The position numbers and the translations under genes are program-made. DNA of 64,000 nt from Pyrus communis. Lineage: Eukaryota > Streptophyta > Magnoliopsida > Rosales > Rosaceae. Below, one piece after another: positions 1 to 11,426 of the stretch; position 1 is the stretch's first letter, and each line of letters starts with the position of its first letter. The notes under the pieces were generated by a model. That model made no database searches. It had not been told where the DNA came from and worked only from the letters and a program-made list of their open reading frames with translations. The stretch lies in contig NC_084814.1 of NCBI RefSeq assembly GCF_963583255.1, positions 21,655,262 to 21,719,261 of the forward strand, given 5' to 3'.

Positions 1-2772
1 TACGAGCCCACCGTCGGCGATTACTACTATGGCCAAGGCCACCCGATGAAGCCCCACCGAATCCGCATGGCCCACAACTTAGTCGTCCACTACGGCCTCC
101 ACCGTCGGATGGAGATCAACCGCCCCTTCCCCGCCGGGCCCATCGACATCCGCCGCTTCCACGCCGACGACTACGTCGACTTCCTCGCCTCCGTCACCCC
201 CGAGACCCTCGCCGATTCCGTCCACTCCCGCCACCTCAAGCGCTTCAACGTCGGCGAGGACTGCCCCGTATTTGACGGCCTCTTCGGTTTCTGCCAGGCC
301 TCCGCCGGCGGCTCAATCGGCGCCGCCGTCAAGCTCAACCGCCAGGACGCGGACATCGCTCTCAACTGGGCCGGTGGGCTTCACCACGCCAAGAAGGCCG
401 AGGCTTCTGGATTCTGCTATGTCAATGATATCGTGCTCGGCATTCTTGAGCTCCTCAAGGTTCACAGGGTAATAACAAAACGACTTCTTTATTTCTTTTT
501 GTAATTAAATTATTAATTTTTGAATTGAACTAATGTTTTTATTCGGAACTCGATTAGCTTACCTACAAATTTAGGGTTCTTGATACTTCTTTGCTGCGTA
601 TTTTACTTGCATTGACCAATTTTTAGTTACCAAACTATATGAATTTTATGCTTTCTTGCACTTAACCGGGAGCAAGTAATTCGGAGTTTCGTAAAGTTGA
701 ATCAAATGAAATTTCGAACGGAGTAAAATCTACTCGTGAGAGTATCCGCCTTTTATTCGGGTTGTACGTCTGGTCTAGGCCAAATGTTTGTTCTGTTCAT
801 TTGTTATATCGTGTTTGTAGTCATTGTTTTCGATTGCTTAATGAATTACTTATGTGATCGTCACTGCGCAGCGTGTGCTTTATGTAGACATTGATGTGCA
901 CCATGGAGATGGAGTTGAGGAGGCATTTTACACCACTGACAGGGTCATGACTGTGTCCTTCCATAAGTTCGGGGATTTCTTTCCTGGCACTGGGCACATT
1001 AAAGATGTTGGGGTTGGGACTGGGAAGAACTATGCTTTGAATGTCCCGCTAAATGATGGGATGGATGATGAGAGTTTCCGTAGTCTGTTTAGGCCCGTCA
1101 TCCAGAAAGTCATGGAGATGTATCAGCCAGACGCAGTTGTTCTTCAGTGTGGAGCGGATTCTTTGTCTGGTGATAGGTTGGGGTGCTTCAACTTGTCTGT
1201 CAAGGGCCATGCGGATTGTCTTCGTTTCCTGAGATCTTTTAATGTTCCTCTGATGGTCTTGGGTGGTGGAGGTTATACAATCCGTAATGTGGCTCGTTGC
1301 TGGTGTTATGAGGTTTATCTCTAATGGCTTCCTCTTTATTTTGGCAATCACTGTAACATCGTATATTTGCATTTCCTGTTTCTTTTAATTGAACGACTAT
1401 CATGTGATGTAATGTCCTTATGATTGCATCCATTACTTTGAAACAGACAGCAGTGGCGGTTGATGTGGAGCCTGATAATAAGTTGCCTTACAATGAATAC
1501 TATGAGTATTTTGGGCCAGATTACACTCTTCATATTGCCCCGTCCAACATGGAGAATCTAAACACACCCAAAGATCTGGAGAAAATAAGGTGTGTTTGTT
1601 GCTTCATTACTTGTGACAGTCACAAGTCGGTGATAGTGGATTGCATTGTACTGCAGTTTACTTTTAAGCTAGAAATTTTATTTCGTCATTGCTGACACCA
1701 ATAATCTCAGCTGCATCATACTAGTCCCCAACCATGCTTAAATTATTGAACAGAGATCTCATAACATATTGTAAAAAGGAAATAGCTCATCCTTAATTTG
1801 CTTCTATTTGAAAATATGTTGCCGTTTTGAGCTCCACAAGCTTAGCTTTGCTTTCCAGAAGTATTCAGGACATCACATAATTACGATGACCTGTCAGATA
1901 TTGGAATTTTAAGTTCAGCATGCTGTTTATTGTTTGTAATTGGTATCGCAGATCATATGATTTAACGTGTTTCAACATTTGTGCTATTTGCCTGGTGCAA
2001 TGGAAAGTTCAACTACGAGCATTTATTGAGAATGCTGGATTGTATATTTAACTAGCAGTGAACTCTGTAATCCCTCTCTCATCATATAAGTTTTATTTAT
2101 TGTTTACTTTTTTTCTTCTCCCAGGAATGCACTGCTAGAGCAACTTACTCGCTTACCTCATACACCCAGTGTTCCTTTCCAGACAACACCACCAACTAAA
2201 GAAGTTCCTGAGGAGGTTCGTTTGAGCGACAAATTAATTTGGATACTTTTTCCAGGATTTTAATGTATTCACCTAGTTTCTTATAACCTGAGTGTGAATG
2301 GATGCAGGCGGAAGAGAAAATGGACGAAAGACCAAAGCCTCGCATTTGGAATGGCGAGGATTATGACTCTGATCCTGAAGACGACAAGCATTGGACTAAA
2401 TTCTCCACCCCTGCTCGTCAGCATGCTGTTAAGTCTGAGATGCGGTAAGGTTTTTCTTTTCGTATATTATACAGTAGGTTAGGTTCTTTTCGCTTTCAAG
2501 TTAACACTGCCCTTTTTGGAGGTTAATTTGATTCTGGTCAACCATTACAAAAAATAATCTGACCTCAAGGTTATCACCTCAGCAAGATATGCATCAAAAC
2601 CGTATTTAGGATTTTTCTCTTGATAAATATGCGATTTAATTGTTGGATAAAGTGCATTTTAACTGTTGCCGGTCTTGTAAAGTTCAAGAGATGTGGTTGT
2701 TAATGTAGGGATGAAGCAGACGAGATGGAAGAAGATAAAAAACATCATCTTCATCATCATACTTCGTGCTGA
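1..2772 (+). CDS. HDA6: HDA6-type RPD3 class I histone deacetylase, 5' truncated
   Basis: Zinc-dependent nuclear histone deacetylase; Arabidopsis HDA6 acts in gene and transposon silencing. Exons read from splice sites and frame: 1-468, 872-1312, 1447-1589, 2125-2215, 2308-2444, 2709-2772, all with GT-AG introns and consistent phase. This gives 447 residues, lacking roughly the first 24. Visible motifs are [13 protein letters not shown], the catalytic HHAKK segment, the metal-binding DIDVHHGDG and the GGGGYTIRN loop. The middle and C-terminal exons ([26 protein letters not shown]) match HDA6 better than HDA19 from memory. The tail is acidic and ends in a His-rich stretch before TGA. The start codon lies left of the window. 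The catalytic core shows no lesion, so the gene is probably functional. Confidence 0.93.
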
Positions 2773-3908
2773 CGCAGATGGAGTTTTTGTAGCTTCTAGT
2801 CGTAATGCCCCTGTATCACCTCGACGCGAGATGTTGTTTAAGCAGAGTGAGGTTTGTTAATGCCACAGAATTTGTAGAAGGAATCCTATTAATTAGTGAG
2901 GTATTACGTATTAGAACAGCCAGTGACGCCGAATTTACATTGTGTAATACCGAATTTACTGCCTTTTACAATGTGTGATACCGAATTTACATTGATAGCA
3001 GCAGGTGAATATTACTTGCAATGTGAAATACAACCTTCTGATTAGATAGTTGAAAAGGTTTACTATTGTTGTACTATTCTTCTACTTTAACTCAGAATCG
3101 TGATTTTCTGTACTCCGAAACTTTTAACCGTCAAGGGCAATGCGAGAGATCAAATTTTGAAACTAAATTTTGTAAACCAGATAATATGATTGTTGATAAT
3201 TGGATTATTATTTAATGTTGATTAACGTGCTTATTTTCTATTAGTGACACATCATTTGGGTTGCAAATTTAGTTTAAAAATTTGGTCTACCTAGCATTAT
3301 CCAACTATTAATCTTTGGTTAAAGATAAAATGACCAAGATTTAATAGTTAAAAAACTCTGTAGTGGTACCAATTATGTCATTTACTTGACCAATCATACA
3401 AAGCTTTGTACAAGTTTTCTTTACACGGGTGTTCATAAGTATAATACTGAATTCCATCAATTGTAATGTTGGCACGAGACATTATAATTGTAGTATACTC
3501 GTTTCATGTATGTTCTTATAACAAGTATCATTTAAGAAGATGACTTACATGAATTTTCGTATGCCGTTGTGGCATGTCGATACTTGTTCCATTTTTCTGA
3601 AAGATCTTGGCTTTCGGAATCACCATTTAGTAGGGCTACTAATAACTAGGCTTTGCCACAAATAAATAATGTAATATCATTTGTTTTAGAATTCCATTTT
3701 TCTGAAGGATCTTGGCTTTCGGAATCACCATTTAGTAGGGCTACTAATAACTAGGCTTTGCAATAAATAAATAATATAATATCGTTTGTTTTAGAATAAC
3801 ATCGCATTATTAGTTTGAGATATTGTGACGGCTTTCGGCATGTAGGGAGCCTCCAACATATAATATCTTACGCGCCCTTTTCATTTTCTATGCTTTTCGC
3901 CCTGCGAA
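2773..3908. other. HDA6 3' UTR and intergenic spacer
   Basis: No coding region is supported here. The first 100 bases after the stop probably form the HDA6 3' UTR. The rest is AT-rich and contains one recent tandem duplication, listed separately. Confidence 0.6.
3587..3795. repeat. Tandem duplication, two 104-bp copies
   Basis: Bases 3587-3690 recur at 3692-3795 with a few substitutions. Each copy runs from TTCCATTTTTCTGA to TTGTTTTAGA and contains the short inverted repeat TAGTAGGGCTACTA. The period is 105 bp. Confidence 0.9.
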
Positions 3909-3941
3909 TTGCGAAGAAGATTACACGCAGAGCAAAAAGCA

Positions 3942-4943
3942 ATGTCACTCCTGCAAAACACCCACCAAATTCGACCGTTAATTCCCTATCCAGTTCAAAA
4001 ATTCCCCAACTCTTTCCACCCCACATCTCCAAACCTCCATTTCTCTCCCAAAACACCTCCAAAACCAATCCACTTCCGCCCATCGACGCCCCAATCCCAA
4101 CCCGCCCACCGCCCCGCGCCGGAAACCAAAACCCAAGACGACGGCATCCCCGCCGAGGATGTCAAGATCCTCGCCAAATTCAAGTCCATGCACAACTACA
4201 TTCGGGTCCTCGAGGTATCAAAAAGGGCCGACCACCCGTTTGCCGGCTCAAGACTCCTCCTTCTCGACAACCCCGGAAACATCCACAGCATCTCTTTCAT
4301 TTTCAAGTCCCTCACCAACACCTACTTCGATGTCTTCGCCACCTTGCCGCCGATTATTCCTCCGGGACCCATCGGCATTCTTGGGTTCGGGGCGGGGTCT
4401 GCGGCAAGGTCGATTCTTGATCTGTACCCAGAAGCTGTGGTTCATGGGTGGGAGCTTGACCCATCTGTGATTGCTGTGGGCAGAGAGTACTTTGGACTCT
4501 CAAAACTTGAGAGGCAATACACGGATAGGCTTGTAATTCATGTTGGAGATGCTTTCAAGGCCAGCTCTAGAGACGGGTTTTCAGGGATTTTGGTGGATTT
4601 GTTTAGTAAAGGAAGTTTGGTTCCCGAGCTGCAGGATCCAAATACTTGGAAGATGCTTACAAAGTGTTTGAGAAAAGGCGGCAGAATAATGGTCAATGTA
4701 GGAGGTAGCTGTGTGGAGGCTGAGGACTCACTGAGAGATGGGAAAATTGTTATGGAAGAAACTTTGAAGGCTATGCATCAGGTTTTTGGCGACAAGCTTT
4801 TTGTGTTGAGCCTTGGGAATCGACAGGAAGATAGCTCCCTTGTTCTTACGGGTGATATGCCGCCTGATCTTGGAGCTTGGAAGAAGATGCTGCACCGTTC
4901 CTTGGAGGGTTATGTCGATATGTGGACACCATTTAGCGGCTAA
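3942..4943 (+). CDS. Plastid-type SAM-dependent methyltransferase / spermidine-synthase-fold protein
   Basis: Single-exon gene of 333 residues. The start is the ATG at 3942. The frame is open slightly upstream (TTG at 3909) but holds no earlier ATG. The first 65-70 residues are rich in Ser, Pro, Asn and Lys and poor in acidic residues, which suggests a chloroplast transit peptide. The nucleotide-binding glycine loop reads GILGFGAGSAARSI and is followed by the acidic-loop segment GWELDP; HVGDAFKA and GILVDLFSKG are later Rossmann-fold motifs. This is the architecture of plant proteins annotated as SAM methyltransferase superfamily or spermidine-synthase-like. The canonical polyamine-binding residues are not evident, so the substrate is unknown. 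No lesion is visible. Confidence 0.85.
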   Translation: MSLLQNTHQIRPLIPYPVQKFPNSFHPTSPNLHFSPKTPPKPIHFRPSTPQSQPAHRPAPETKTQDDGIPAEDVKILAKFKSMHNYIRVLEVSKRADHPFAGSRLLLLDNPGNIHSISFIFKSLTNTYFDVFATLPPIIPPGPIGILGFGAGSAARSILDLYPEAVVHGWELDPSVIAVGREYFGLSKLERQYTDRLVIHVGDAFKASSRDGFSGILVDLFSKGSLVPELQDPNTWKMLTKCLRKGGRIMVNVGGSCVEAEDSLRDGKIVMEETLKAMHQVFGDKLFVLSLGNRQEDSSLVLTGDMPPDLGAWKKMLHRSLEGYVDMWTPFSG

Positions 4944-5419
4944 ATTGGTATGTTTTCCTTCATTGTTTGAAGAATTGGTACATTGTCTAAACACAAGCTG
5001 CTGCTGCTCTGTTCATCACAAGGTCTTTAATTTCCGCTCACCCACTTGCTAAGCAAACCCTTAACACAATGCTGTTTTGATCTCTGGTTTTTGGTTTTGC
5101 AATCAGTTGAGTTCAACAAGATAGAACCAGCTGTCTATCTCAAAATATGAAACCTCTGGCTTTCATTCAACTTCGTAACTTTAGTTAAACTTGTGCAAAT
5201 AGCAGTTACAACATTGAGGATGTCTAAAAATATTAATCAAGCATATACGGAGCATTGTGAATCACCAACCTTTATAATCTACTCTTTTGTTAATTTGGTT
5301 CATGGATTCGCAGTCATCACGGACTACAGATCTACAGTCGAAATCGAAGTCAAAGAACATGTGAACTCATGCCAACTCCATGATTACTTGAACAACACAA
5401 AAATGAATACAATTTAGGT

Positions 5420-5933
5420 TTAAGGCAATGTAGCTGAGGTAGAGAATCCATAAATGCTTTCAGGGTTTCGGTATTTTAGGGCTTCTGCTGCAAGTTCTTG
5501 ATTCTTGCTTTCCAGTATGAGCTGTTTTTGGGCAAAGTTGGTTTTAGCTGTTGTAGCAGTATATCTTCTTGTGGGTGTTTTTCCTGCAACTTCTACATTA
5601 ATTCCTACCGGTAATAATATCTTATTGTGATTAGATCTGTATTGGCATTGCACTGTGCATTTACATATGTTGTAGAGAAATCACAGGGCTTTACATTTCC
5701 ACTTTAATATATCAAACGTTTAGAGGATTAAACTTACTGGGTACTAACATGTCTTCCTTGGTTTTCGCATGGCGGAAGGTGGTGGGAAGATTTTTCACAT
5801 GTTGATTGTTGAGTTCGCTTGAAGATAATTGGAAGAAAAGGGTAGCTTTGGGTGTCAAAGTCAGATTGTTAGCAGTAAAGGTGCCCATACACAGCCTAAG
5901 AGCCGCCGTTAAATCCTTGCCAACATCTCCCAT
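5420..5933 (-). CDS. Possible two-exon gene, unrecognised
   Basis: On the minus strand a 73-codon open frame starts with an ATG at 5933 and reaches a good donor (CCCA|GTAAGT). A second open frame of about 77 codons runs from about 5653 to 5420, with AG acceptors available near 5640-5660. The products are hydrophilic and not low-complexity, for example GDVGKDLTAALRL and KTNFAQKQLILESKN. I do not recognise the family, and the acceptor phase is not certain. It could be a real small gene, a gene remnant, or chance. Confidence 0.25.
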
Positions 5934-6141
5934 TAAAAATCGACCACAAGGACATGGTGCTTCTCTGTCGCCTCCGCTTAGGTGATGACCATATATGTTT
6001 ATTTATTTTGTGGATGTTAAAACATTCAATCCATTCTGTAAGGAAGATAGTGATTCAACTTAATTGTGCCTCATTCGCAAGCCTATTTGGTCTTGTTATT
6101 TTCTATAATGTTCTTGAAAGTATTTTTAAGTATTTATAAAA

Positions 6142-6320
6142 TTCATTTATGGTTACATTTTTCACAAGGAATCCAAATAATCTCGTATCAATGTTAGTTC
6201 CAACACATATTTGAGCACATCACTATTCTTATTATATTAAAACTATTGCATAACCAGAGAAAATATGTATGAGCTAGTGTAATTAAACTAATCAGGTACT
6301 TATTAAAATGATTATAGCAG
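6142..6320. repeat. Dispersed repeat shared with 16134-16330
   Basis: The stretch from CACAAGGAATCCAA to the AATTAAACTAATCAGG motif is closely similar to 16134-16330. It ends in one copy of the unit that forms the minisatellite at 16280. Confidence 0.7.
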
Positions 6321-6868
6321 TCTTAATCACATGATTGTGTTGCCTCGTCTCGATCATCCGCTACAACATTCATGTGTCACTTAACCACCTGAGTCTAACT
6401 CTTGTTCGGGATATCAACATCAAAGTAGTATTTTTTTTTCTATTCATCCTCCCTGTCTTCAACGTCTTGGTCTTGTTCAAGGACGCCAATATGGAGTGGT
6501 ACTCTTTCTTTCATCAATTATGTTTTCATCTTCAAAAGGTGAAGATACCAACTTGGATAAAAGCTGTGTATGCAGTTAACCATTTTTGGTGTGGTGAGAA
6601 CTCTTCATATCTTTCATGCGAGTTCTTTAGGTGTCTATACCTAAGACCATGACACTTTATTAGTAAGGGAGAGACCTAGAAATATACAACTAACATAGTT
6701 AACTTTTTTAGTTTCTTTCAATATCTCAATCAACCAACTAAAGTTGAAGTAGCAATGAATTGAAAAGACATGTATATTTGTTGTCCACTAATGTTCAAAG
6801 GAAAGAAAAAGACATAGTAAATATTAGTAAAAATTGCTTGCACGATGTTGTGGGTTATTTTATCTTAG

Positions 6869-6869
<1 letters not shown>

Positions 6870-6932
<63 letters not shown>

Positions 6933-6951
6933 CACACATATACATACATAC
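6870..6951. repeat. (TA)26 then (AC)7 microsatellite
   Basis: Uninterrupted TA dinucleotides occupy 6870-6922. They are followed by a short AC run and a TACA-type run. Length polymorphism is likely. Confidence 0.97.
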
Positions 6952-7199
6952 TTGATGTGAAAAGTTGAAATGAAACAACTCGTAAAATAAATGTGATTGT
7001 ATTATGAAATTTAAGTAGGCTGTATCGTGAAATGAAATATCCATTCCATCCTTAGCAAACCAACATGTATTGTTCATGTTGGGGACCGGACGGAAAATGA
7101 TGTTTGTTAGATCCGGAAACTCAATTGTTGCCAAGGGGAATATAGGTTTCAACTAATTGTGGCCTCATTTGCAAGTCCATTTGGTCTTTGGGGTCTTTC

Positions 7200-7680
7200 T
7201 ACAAATCTTGAAACTCAAAGTCAAATTGTTGAGAGAGTGAATTCCACATCGAGAAAAAAAAAAGATCTTCAATGTGCTTGTAAATGATTGGGCTACTCTT
7301 CATATTGCCAATTAGTATGGTGAAACCTCAACTTTCTTCATCGTATCATAGTAGGTTCTCTCACGTGTGAAGCCTAACGGCCACACGCACTCCACGTCAC
7401 CCGATTTTTTATTGTCCACGTGTTAGACTTGAAAATTCGTCATATGTTAGACTTGAAAATTCGCTACAAGTAAAGGGGATTGTTGAGAGTATAAATGACC
7501 GATTTTTTGTAGTCCACCTATTAGACGTGAAAATTAGTCACAAGTGAGGGGGTTTGTTCAGAGTATGAATCACAATGGGGAAAGAAGGGACCTTGCATAT
7601 GCATATAAGTAATTGAGCTATTCTCCATATTGCCAATTGATTTTATGGTGGAACCTCAACTTTCTTCACAAATCATGTCA
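7200..7680. repeat. Cluster of degenerate direct repeats, LTR-like
   Basis: Two segments recur. One contains GTTGAGAG, ATTGCCAATT and CCTCAACTTTCTTC (7229-7345 and 7555-7670). The other contains CCGATTTTTT and GAAAATT (7400-7447 and 7499-7546). The phrase GGATTGTTGAGAGTATAAA resembles ends of plant LTR elements, but no paired LTRs or coding sequence could be found. Confidence 0.45.
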
Positions 7681-7856
7681 CCAATATGCATGGTGACAAT
7701 GTCTTCCTTGAAAGTAAGGCGAGTAAACGTGTGAAGCAGGAGCACTTTTGTCTTTCATGTGAAAGCGATTGCACAAATAACATAGTCGGACAAACCCCAC
7801 CCAAAATTTTCTGGTGAAGTAGAGGTCAAACTCCATAATTAATTTCCAAACAAAAC

Positions 7857-8290
7857 ATTTTTTTTTTCTGGTAAAAAGACTTTTTATTACAAAACAAAAA
7901 CCTGACATACAAGCATGGCCCAAAACTAACATATAAAAAACAAAAAATGGGCCAAAACTAAACAAAACATTAAAAGAGCCAAGAAATAGTTAGGCCCATA
8001 AACTAGAACACAGACATAGAATCCAAAAACTTCTACTACTTTTGTTGCCGCCATAAATCTTCTCGATCTGTCCAAATCTTCTTCCATAGCCAAGCAACGC
8101 CTCACCAAACACCACATCCAACTCCAATCTGCTTCCTGAGCACAACCATAAAGTAAGGATAGCCAACAACCAAACGAGAGAAGTTAGTTATCAAGATGAA
8201 GTCCATGGAAATCCATGAACGACACTGCTGATAAAGGCAAATAGACCCCAACTAAAGCTAGGGTCGGCGCTAATGGTTTTGCTCAAATTT
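7857..8290 (-). repeat. Possible 3' end of a retroposon (LINE-like)
   Basis: Read on the minus strand, this segment ends in an A-tract at 7857-7866 preceded by an AATAAAAAG polyadenylation-like motif. The portion at 8250-8290 (CTAGGGTCGGCG, GGAGGCCT) is repeated at 15935-15985. No protein-coding domain is recognisable. A LINE 3' terminus or processed transcript is an inference. Confidence 0.3.
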
Positions 8291-8600
8291 GGAGGCCTAG
8301 TGACACACCCCAACCCGTAATGTCCACTTGGATTCCGAATCAAGTTGTGCTGGCTGACACCAGGAGAGTGACGAAGCCATAGAGTGACGAAGCCTAAAAG
8401 TGCCTAAATGAAAGAGTGCGCTTGTGAGTGGAAATGAACTCATTTCACACGTGATGTCAGAACATAAGTAAAGTACAGTAAAATTAGGATAAGAACTATA
8501 CCATTGGAAGTAGTATTCAATAACAATGTTTGCCAGAAATCCTCGTTGACACGAAACTACCACTAAAACCTGGAGGGATGAAAAATAAGGGTGAGTCGGC

Positions 8601-8800
8601 CTAAAAATAAAGTTTTGTAAATAACAGATGTGGACAAAGATCTTGCATACACTCCTCTGTCTCCCAGGTAGCTTTCTCAACGGAGTAGTTTCTCCATAAG
8701 ACTTTCACCATACGAATGGTTTTGTTCCTGAGAACTTTGTCTTTGTAGTCAAGAATCGTCATTGGAACCTCATCATATGTCAAATATGGGTTAATCTCTA
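8601..8800 (-). pseudogene. Gypsy chromodomain relic
   Basis: The minus-strand peptide contains PYLTYDEVPMTILDYKDKVL, then VKVLWRNYSVEKATWE. This is the characteristic chromovirus chromodomain segment that follows integrase and guides insertion to heterochromatin. It continues upstream into the integrase C-terminal domain with stops. Confidence 0.85.
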
Positions 8801-9900
8801 ACGGCTAAGGAGGAATCACATGTGATGGATCATAGATGTATCTCCGAAACATGGACACGTGGAACACATTATTCACTATTGACAATTCTAGAGGTAAATC
8901 AAGTCGGTAAGCAGCTTTACCAACTCACTCAATAATCTAATAAGGTCTGATTTAACGAGGACTTAGCTTTTCTTTCTTCCCAAAACGTACAAAGCCTTTA
9001 CAGGGTGACAACTTTAAGAATACCCAATCTCCAACCTTATATACTCTGTTTGTCGAATGTCTGTCGGCTATACTCTTTTGTCGATCTTGTGCTGCTTTCA
9101 TATTAGCCTTTATCACTTGAATATTCTGTGTCGTCTCATCCACGATTTCAGGGCCCACCAAAACTCTTTCATCTACCTCAGACCATCACAACAATGTACG
9201 ACAAGGTTTCCTATAAAGCGCCTCAGTTGGAGACATACGAATGCTGGAGTGAAAGCTGCTGTTGTAGGTGAATTCTATCAAAGGCAAGTGCTTGTACCAT
9301 GCGTCTCCAAACTACAGTACTAAAAATCTCAACATGTCTTCTAGTGTTTAAATTGTTCTTTCTGAAGTCCATCAATCTGAGGATGATAGGCGGTGTTGTA
9401 GAGTAATTTCAAACCTAGAGTTTCTTGAAAAGCTACCCAAATTTTCGAAGTAAATCTGGGGTCCTGATAAAAAATAATACTAACTGGAACACTAAGATAC
9501 TTGACAATTTTAGAGACGAAAAGTTTGGCCAACCGATTCAACGGGTAGTTCTCACGAATAGGTAGGAAGTGCGCTGACTTGGTAAGCCGATCTACAATCA
9601 CCTAGATACCGTCATAGCCATTTCGCGACGAGGTAACTTGTACACGAAATCCATGGTGATATCTTCCCATCACCACTGAGGTATGGGAAGTGGTTGTATC
9701 AACCCAAAATGTTTTTTTCTTTCTGCTTTGACCTGCTAACAGATCGGACAACGGCTCCCATACTCCGTAATTTTTCTCTTCATTCCTGGCTAGTAGTAGA
9801 AAGGTCGAATAGTATGATACATTTTAGTACTCCCGAGATGCATCGCATAAGCTGAGATATGCACCTCATCGAGTATTTCTTTCTTCAGTTCTTCTACCTT
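8801..9900 (-). pseudogene. Gypsy integrase relic
   Basis: Recognisable in order on the minus strand are the zinc-binding part (GSRCPIC, QPLPIPQW), the catalytic core (VDRLTKSAHFLPI, YHPQIDGL with Asp in place of the usual Thr) and the post-core segment (VGPEIVDETTQNIQVIK, KVGDWVFLKLSP, RFGKKEKLSPR). Several stops and frameshifts are present. Confidence 0.85.
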
Positions 9901-9945
9901 CAGTACATACATTCAATTGCCTTGCATGAGCATACCATCAAGCCT

Positions 9946-10290
9946 TCAAATCCTGAGATCTCCCCTATTGTCTTTCAACACTGCTTGCTTTAACTCCTGG
10001 GATTCTGAGTCATTCATTTGAGCCTCGAGAACGCAATCCAACAAAACTAGTCTGACTTGAAAACTGGCAAGTAGGGCTCCCTGGTGATCCACTCCTACAA
10101 TGGCTCCAGTAGATCTTAGGTCGGTGAGAATAGGAACACGACATGCATAAAGAGCAATGAGTCGACCGTGAGATTTCCTACTGAGGGCATCTGCTAAAGT
10201 ATTTGTACGACCAGGGTGATATTCAATAATGCAGTCATAATCGTTGATCAATTCCATCTATCTACGTTGCCGGAGATTAAAATCTAACGC
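9946..10290 (-). pseudogene. Gypsy RNase H C-terminal relic
   Basis: The minus-strand peptide includes NLRQRR, then a stop where Trp is expected, then MELINDYDCIIEYHPGRTN and ADALSRKS. This is the end of the RNase H/connection region. The upstream polymerase is deleted. Confidence 0.85.
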
Positions 10291-10590
10291 ACCTTATAAA
10301 AAACTGTGGTTTTCAAACACTAAATAATTAACACGCACGTGTACAAATCTACACGTTGTTAACGCACTTTAACTAAACGTAACTTTTTCGTTACAAGTTC
10401 GATTCAAGTCTAACTCGCGCTCACGCACTCGTAACAATGAGTACTATTTAATTACGATAACGAGAAAAATAATTTTAAAATGAATAACTACATTCATGCC
10501 AGTTTCCACTTTGCCAGAAAGGACATAAACGTCAATTTACACACTCGGGGAGAAAATTACATGGAAAATTAGAGATGGGTCGTCACATCA

Positions 10591-11426
10591 AAAAAAAAAA
10601 AAAAAAAATTTCACAAAGCTTAATGAGTCTTGCATGCTCGTATCTGATATGAATATTACATTCAGATTGCATGTTTGATATGCATTCTAGCTTGAATGTC
10701 ACAAGTAAAATATGCATTAGAAAAACCTAGACTTCATAGTTTGCAAGTGTCAACTCATATGTAATTGGTAGAATTGCATATGATTGATTTTTTCTTCAAA
10801 ACTATTTAGTTTTCTCTTTGTTGCCGAGTTTTTACTAAATCCAATTTCAATTCTTTTATTTTATGTTTCTTCACAATTTCAAATCCTTTTCAAATCTTGT
10901 TTTAAATAGTCATCTAAGAATCGGTTTTAAATACAATTTATTTATATCACCTCCGTCACCGTTCAAGCATTCCGCTACTCCGCCTGAGTAATGTCACATG
11001 GATTTTTAATTTTTTATATTAATCGGAAGAGAAAATTTGCCTACGTATTTAATACCTGGATGTGCATTATTAGTGTTTCCATTTGGCTTTGGAGTCTTAA
11101 TCTCTACAAAGCCACTAGAGCCAAAGTAAATGAATGTGATACGGTCGGTTTTTTTTTATATCTAGTAGTCATATATGAAATTTGGTGTAAAATTATAAAT
11201 GAGGAGTGAAAAGAAATGTTGAATCCAACAATATTAAAGGCTGTTTGATGATTATTTTGTTTTTATTTTTTTAATTTTTATTTTTATGAAAACTGAAACC
11301 TTATTTGTTAACTACTTTCGGTTTTCAATTTACCAAAAATGAAAAATAAAAACCGAAAAGTGAAAACTCAAGATCAAATACTGAAAACTATTGGAGGAGT
11401 GAAACGCTACCGTTCGGTTTTATAAA
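10591..11426. other. Poly-A tract and intergenic spacer upstream of the PPR gene
   Basis: An A-tract lies at 10589-10608. The rest is AT-rich with no supported feature. The block homologous to 54477 begins near 11395, so the proximal PPR promoter was part of the duplication. Confidence 0.5.

Larger units (their letters stand above)
4944..6869. other. Intergenic spacer with weak coding signals
   Basis: AT-rich spacer. The only coding signal is the possible two-exon minus-strand gene at 5420-5933. A dispersed repeat occupies 6142-6320. I see nothing else that can be supported. Confidence 0.5.
8297..10590 (-). mobile_element. Ty3/gypsy chromovirus, internally deleted and decayed
   Basis: On the minus strand the order is LTR-like sequence (10590 to about 10290, beginning TGTGACGACCC), C-terminal RNase H, integrase zinc region, integrase core, integrase C-terminus, chromodomain (about 8601) and a 3' terminal stretch ending GGTTGGGGTGTGTC. 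Gag, protease and reverse transcriptase are absent: the LTR-like sequence joins directly to RNase H near 10288. In-frame stops (for example Trp to TAG at the RNase H and integrase boundaries) show that it is dead. The domain order and the terminal chromodomain identify a chromovirus. Confidence 0.85.

Noticed and set aside
6865..7152. Frames encoding a Tyr-Ile repeat protein
   Set aside because: Translation of the TA microsatellite; no coding signal outside it.
7678..7965. 95-codon minus-strand frame with Cys and Phe
   Set aside because: AT-rich non-coding composition, no homology recognised, and it overlaps the retroposon-like A-tract.
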